Shown here in pieces: positions 4,909 to 5,206 of a stretch of DNA of 5,206 bases. This DNA comes from CALCKU01 sp964534845 (GTDB lineage: Bacteria > Pseudomonadota > Alphaproteobacteria > Caulobacterales > Maricaulaceae), in contig CAZHPV010000105.1 of the NCBI GenBank assembly GCA_964534845.1, positions 1 to 5,206 on the forward strand, written 5' to 3'. A program made the translations under genes and the position numbers. The notes below the pieces were generated by a model. That model had not been told where the DNA came from and did no database searches. It saw nothing but the letters and a program-made list of their open reading frames with translations. Position 1 is the stretch's first letter, and each line of letters opens with the position of its first letter.

Positions 4909-4999
4909 TGGAGGTGAGGATGGGATTCGAACCCACGTTAGGCTATTAACCTAAACACGCTTTCCAAGCGTGCGCCTTAAACCACTCGGCCACCTCACC
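4909..4999 (-). tRNA. tRNA-Ser(GGA)
   Basis: Reads UCC/UCU serine codons. On the minus strand all elements are present: acceptor GGTGAGG (from 4999) pairing with CCTCACC (plus 4913-4919), D-stem GCC/GGC, anticodon stem CACGC/GCGTG around loop TTGGAAA with anticodon GGA, a class II long variable arm with stem TTAGG/CCTAA, T-arm GTGGG-TTCGAAT-CCCAT (one G-U pair), and an encoded CCA (4909-4911). The discriminator base is U (plus A at 4912), where bacterial tRNA-Ser normally has G73. A degenerate copy precedes it on the same strand, and both could share the promoter at 5154-5181. Confidence 0.95.
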
Positions 5000-5022
5000 C
5001 TCTCAGGCGTATTTTGCCCCAG

Positions 5023-5101
5023 TAAGAGGTCGTGGGGTTTAAGACAAGCGCACGCTTCACTTAAGAAGTGAGTACCCCTCAAACCACTCGGCCACCTCAC
5101 C
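5023..5101 (-). pseudogene. Degenerate tRNA-Ser copy
   Basis: The first 21 nt (plus 5081-5101) are identical to the first 21 nt (plus 4979-4999) of the intact tRNA-Ser: acceptor strand, TG linker, D-stem and part of the D-loop. Beyond that it decays. The D-stem loses a pair, the anticodon region becomes TCACTT-CTT-AAGTGA, a short AAGCG-TG-CGCTT hairpin stands where the variable arm should be, the T-arm lacks TTCGA, and the 3' acceptor CCTCTTA matches at only four strong pairs. No CCA follows. Its start lies 102 nt upstream of the intact gene's start, consistent with an old tandem duplication. A 5'-end fragment left by a recombination event is the alternative. Confidence 0.65.
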
Positions 5102-5153
5102 ATATCAGATACGAAACGAAAGTCCGTAGTGATGACAAACTTACGAAGCACGC

Positions 5154-5181
5154 GATATAGCTGAGTTTGGGGTGGGTGCAA
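5154..5181 (-). promoter_or_regulatory. Probable tRNA promoter
   Basis: On the minus strand TTGCAC (plus 5176-5181) and TATATC (plus 5154-5159) are separated by 16 bp and followed by GCG, a good housekeeping promoter for an alphaproteobacterial stable RNA gene. Transcription would start near 5147, pass through the degenerate tRNA copy and reach the intact tRNA-Ser. No separate promoter for the intact tRNA is visible in the 100 bp between the two 5' ends, so the degenerate copy would form part of its precursor. Confidence 0.55.
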
Positions 5182-5206
5182 GGTTTTTTGCCTGATGAAA
5201 CAGAAG

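Noticed and set aside
4951..5181. A 76-codon minus-strand ORF containing VRWPSGLR twice
   Set aside because: It reads through the intact tRNA and its degenerate copy. VRWPSGLR-type peptides are a known artefact of translating tRNA-Ser/Leu 5' ends.

Overview
The window looks like chromosomal DNA of an alphaproteobacterium. The evidence is gene content and order at the left end: a 17.2 kDa complex I accessory subunit of the NDUFA12 type, overlapped by a secreted DUF2155 protein, converging on aat. This cluster is typical of Alphaproteobacteria and rare elsewhere. Base composition is moderate, not the high GC of many relatives, and the right half is visibly more AT-rich.

Left block (1-1645), conserved housekeeping: a short upstream stretch with a possible -10 box and no callable gene, then the NDUFA12-like subunit and the DUF2155 protein (plus strand, 8 bp overlap), then aat on the minus strand, overlapping the DUF2155 gene tail to tail by 11 bp.

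Middle block (1692-3110), mobile or accessory: a complete tyrosine recombinase on the minus strand, only 46 bp upstream of aat, where many relatives carry accB-accC. Upstream of it lies about 320 bp without a substantial gene but full of DNA structure: two TTAG-N4-CTAA dyads exactly 20 bp apart, an inverted repeat over a possible integrase -10, a 41-nt near-perfect hairpin, a second GC-rich hairpin with a repeated TGCGCCCCG, and a 14-bp perfect palindrome over a possible -10 of the next gene. This stretch divides the leftward integrase from the rightward regulator.

Right block (3111-5206): a LuxR-type regulator with a C-terminal helix-turn-helix, a possible 60-aa ORF joined to its stop codon by a TGATG overlap, and an unrecognised small membrane protein. 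These may form one transcription unit. On the minus strand follow an intact tRNA-Ser(GGA) with an unusual U73, a degenerate tRNA-Ser copy directly upstream of it, and a promoter that could serve both.

Interpretation: a conserved cluster next to a small accessory segment carrying an integrase, a regulator and a membrane protein, bordered on the right by a duplicated tRNA-Ser locus. I see no recognisable defence, toxin-antitoxin, CRISPR or retron system. The most unusual content is the structured intergenic region between integrase and regulator and the orphan regulator/membrane-protein pair.
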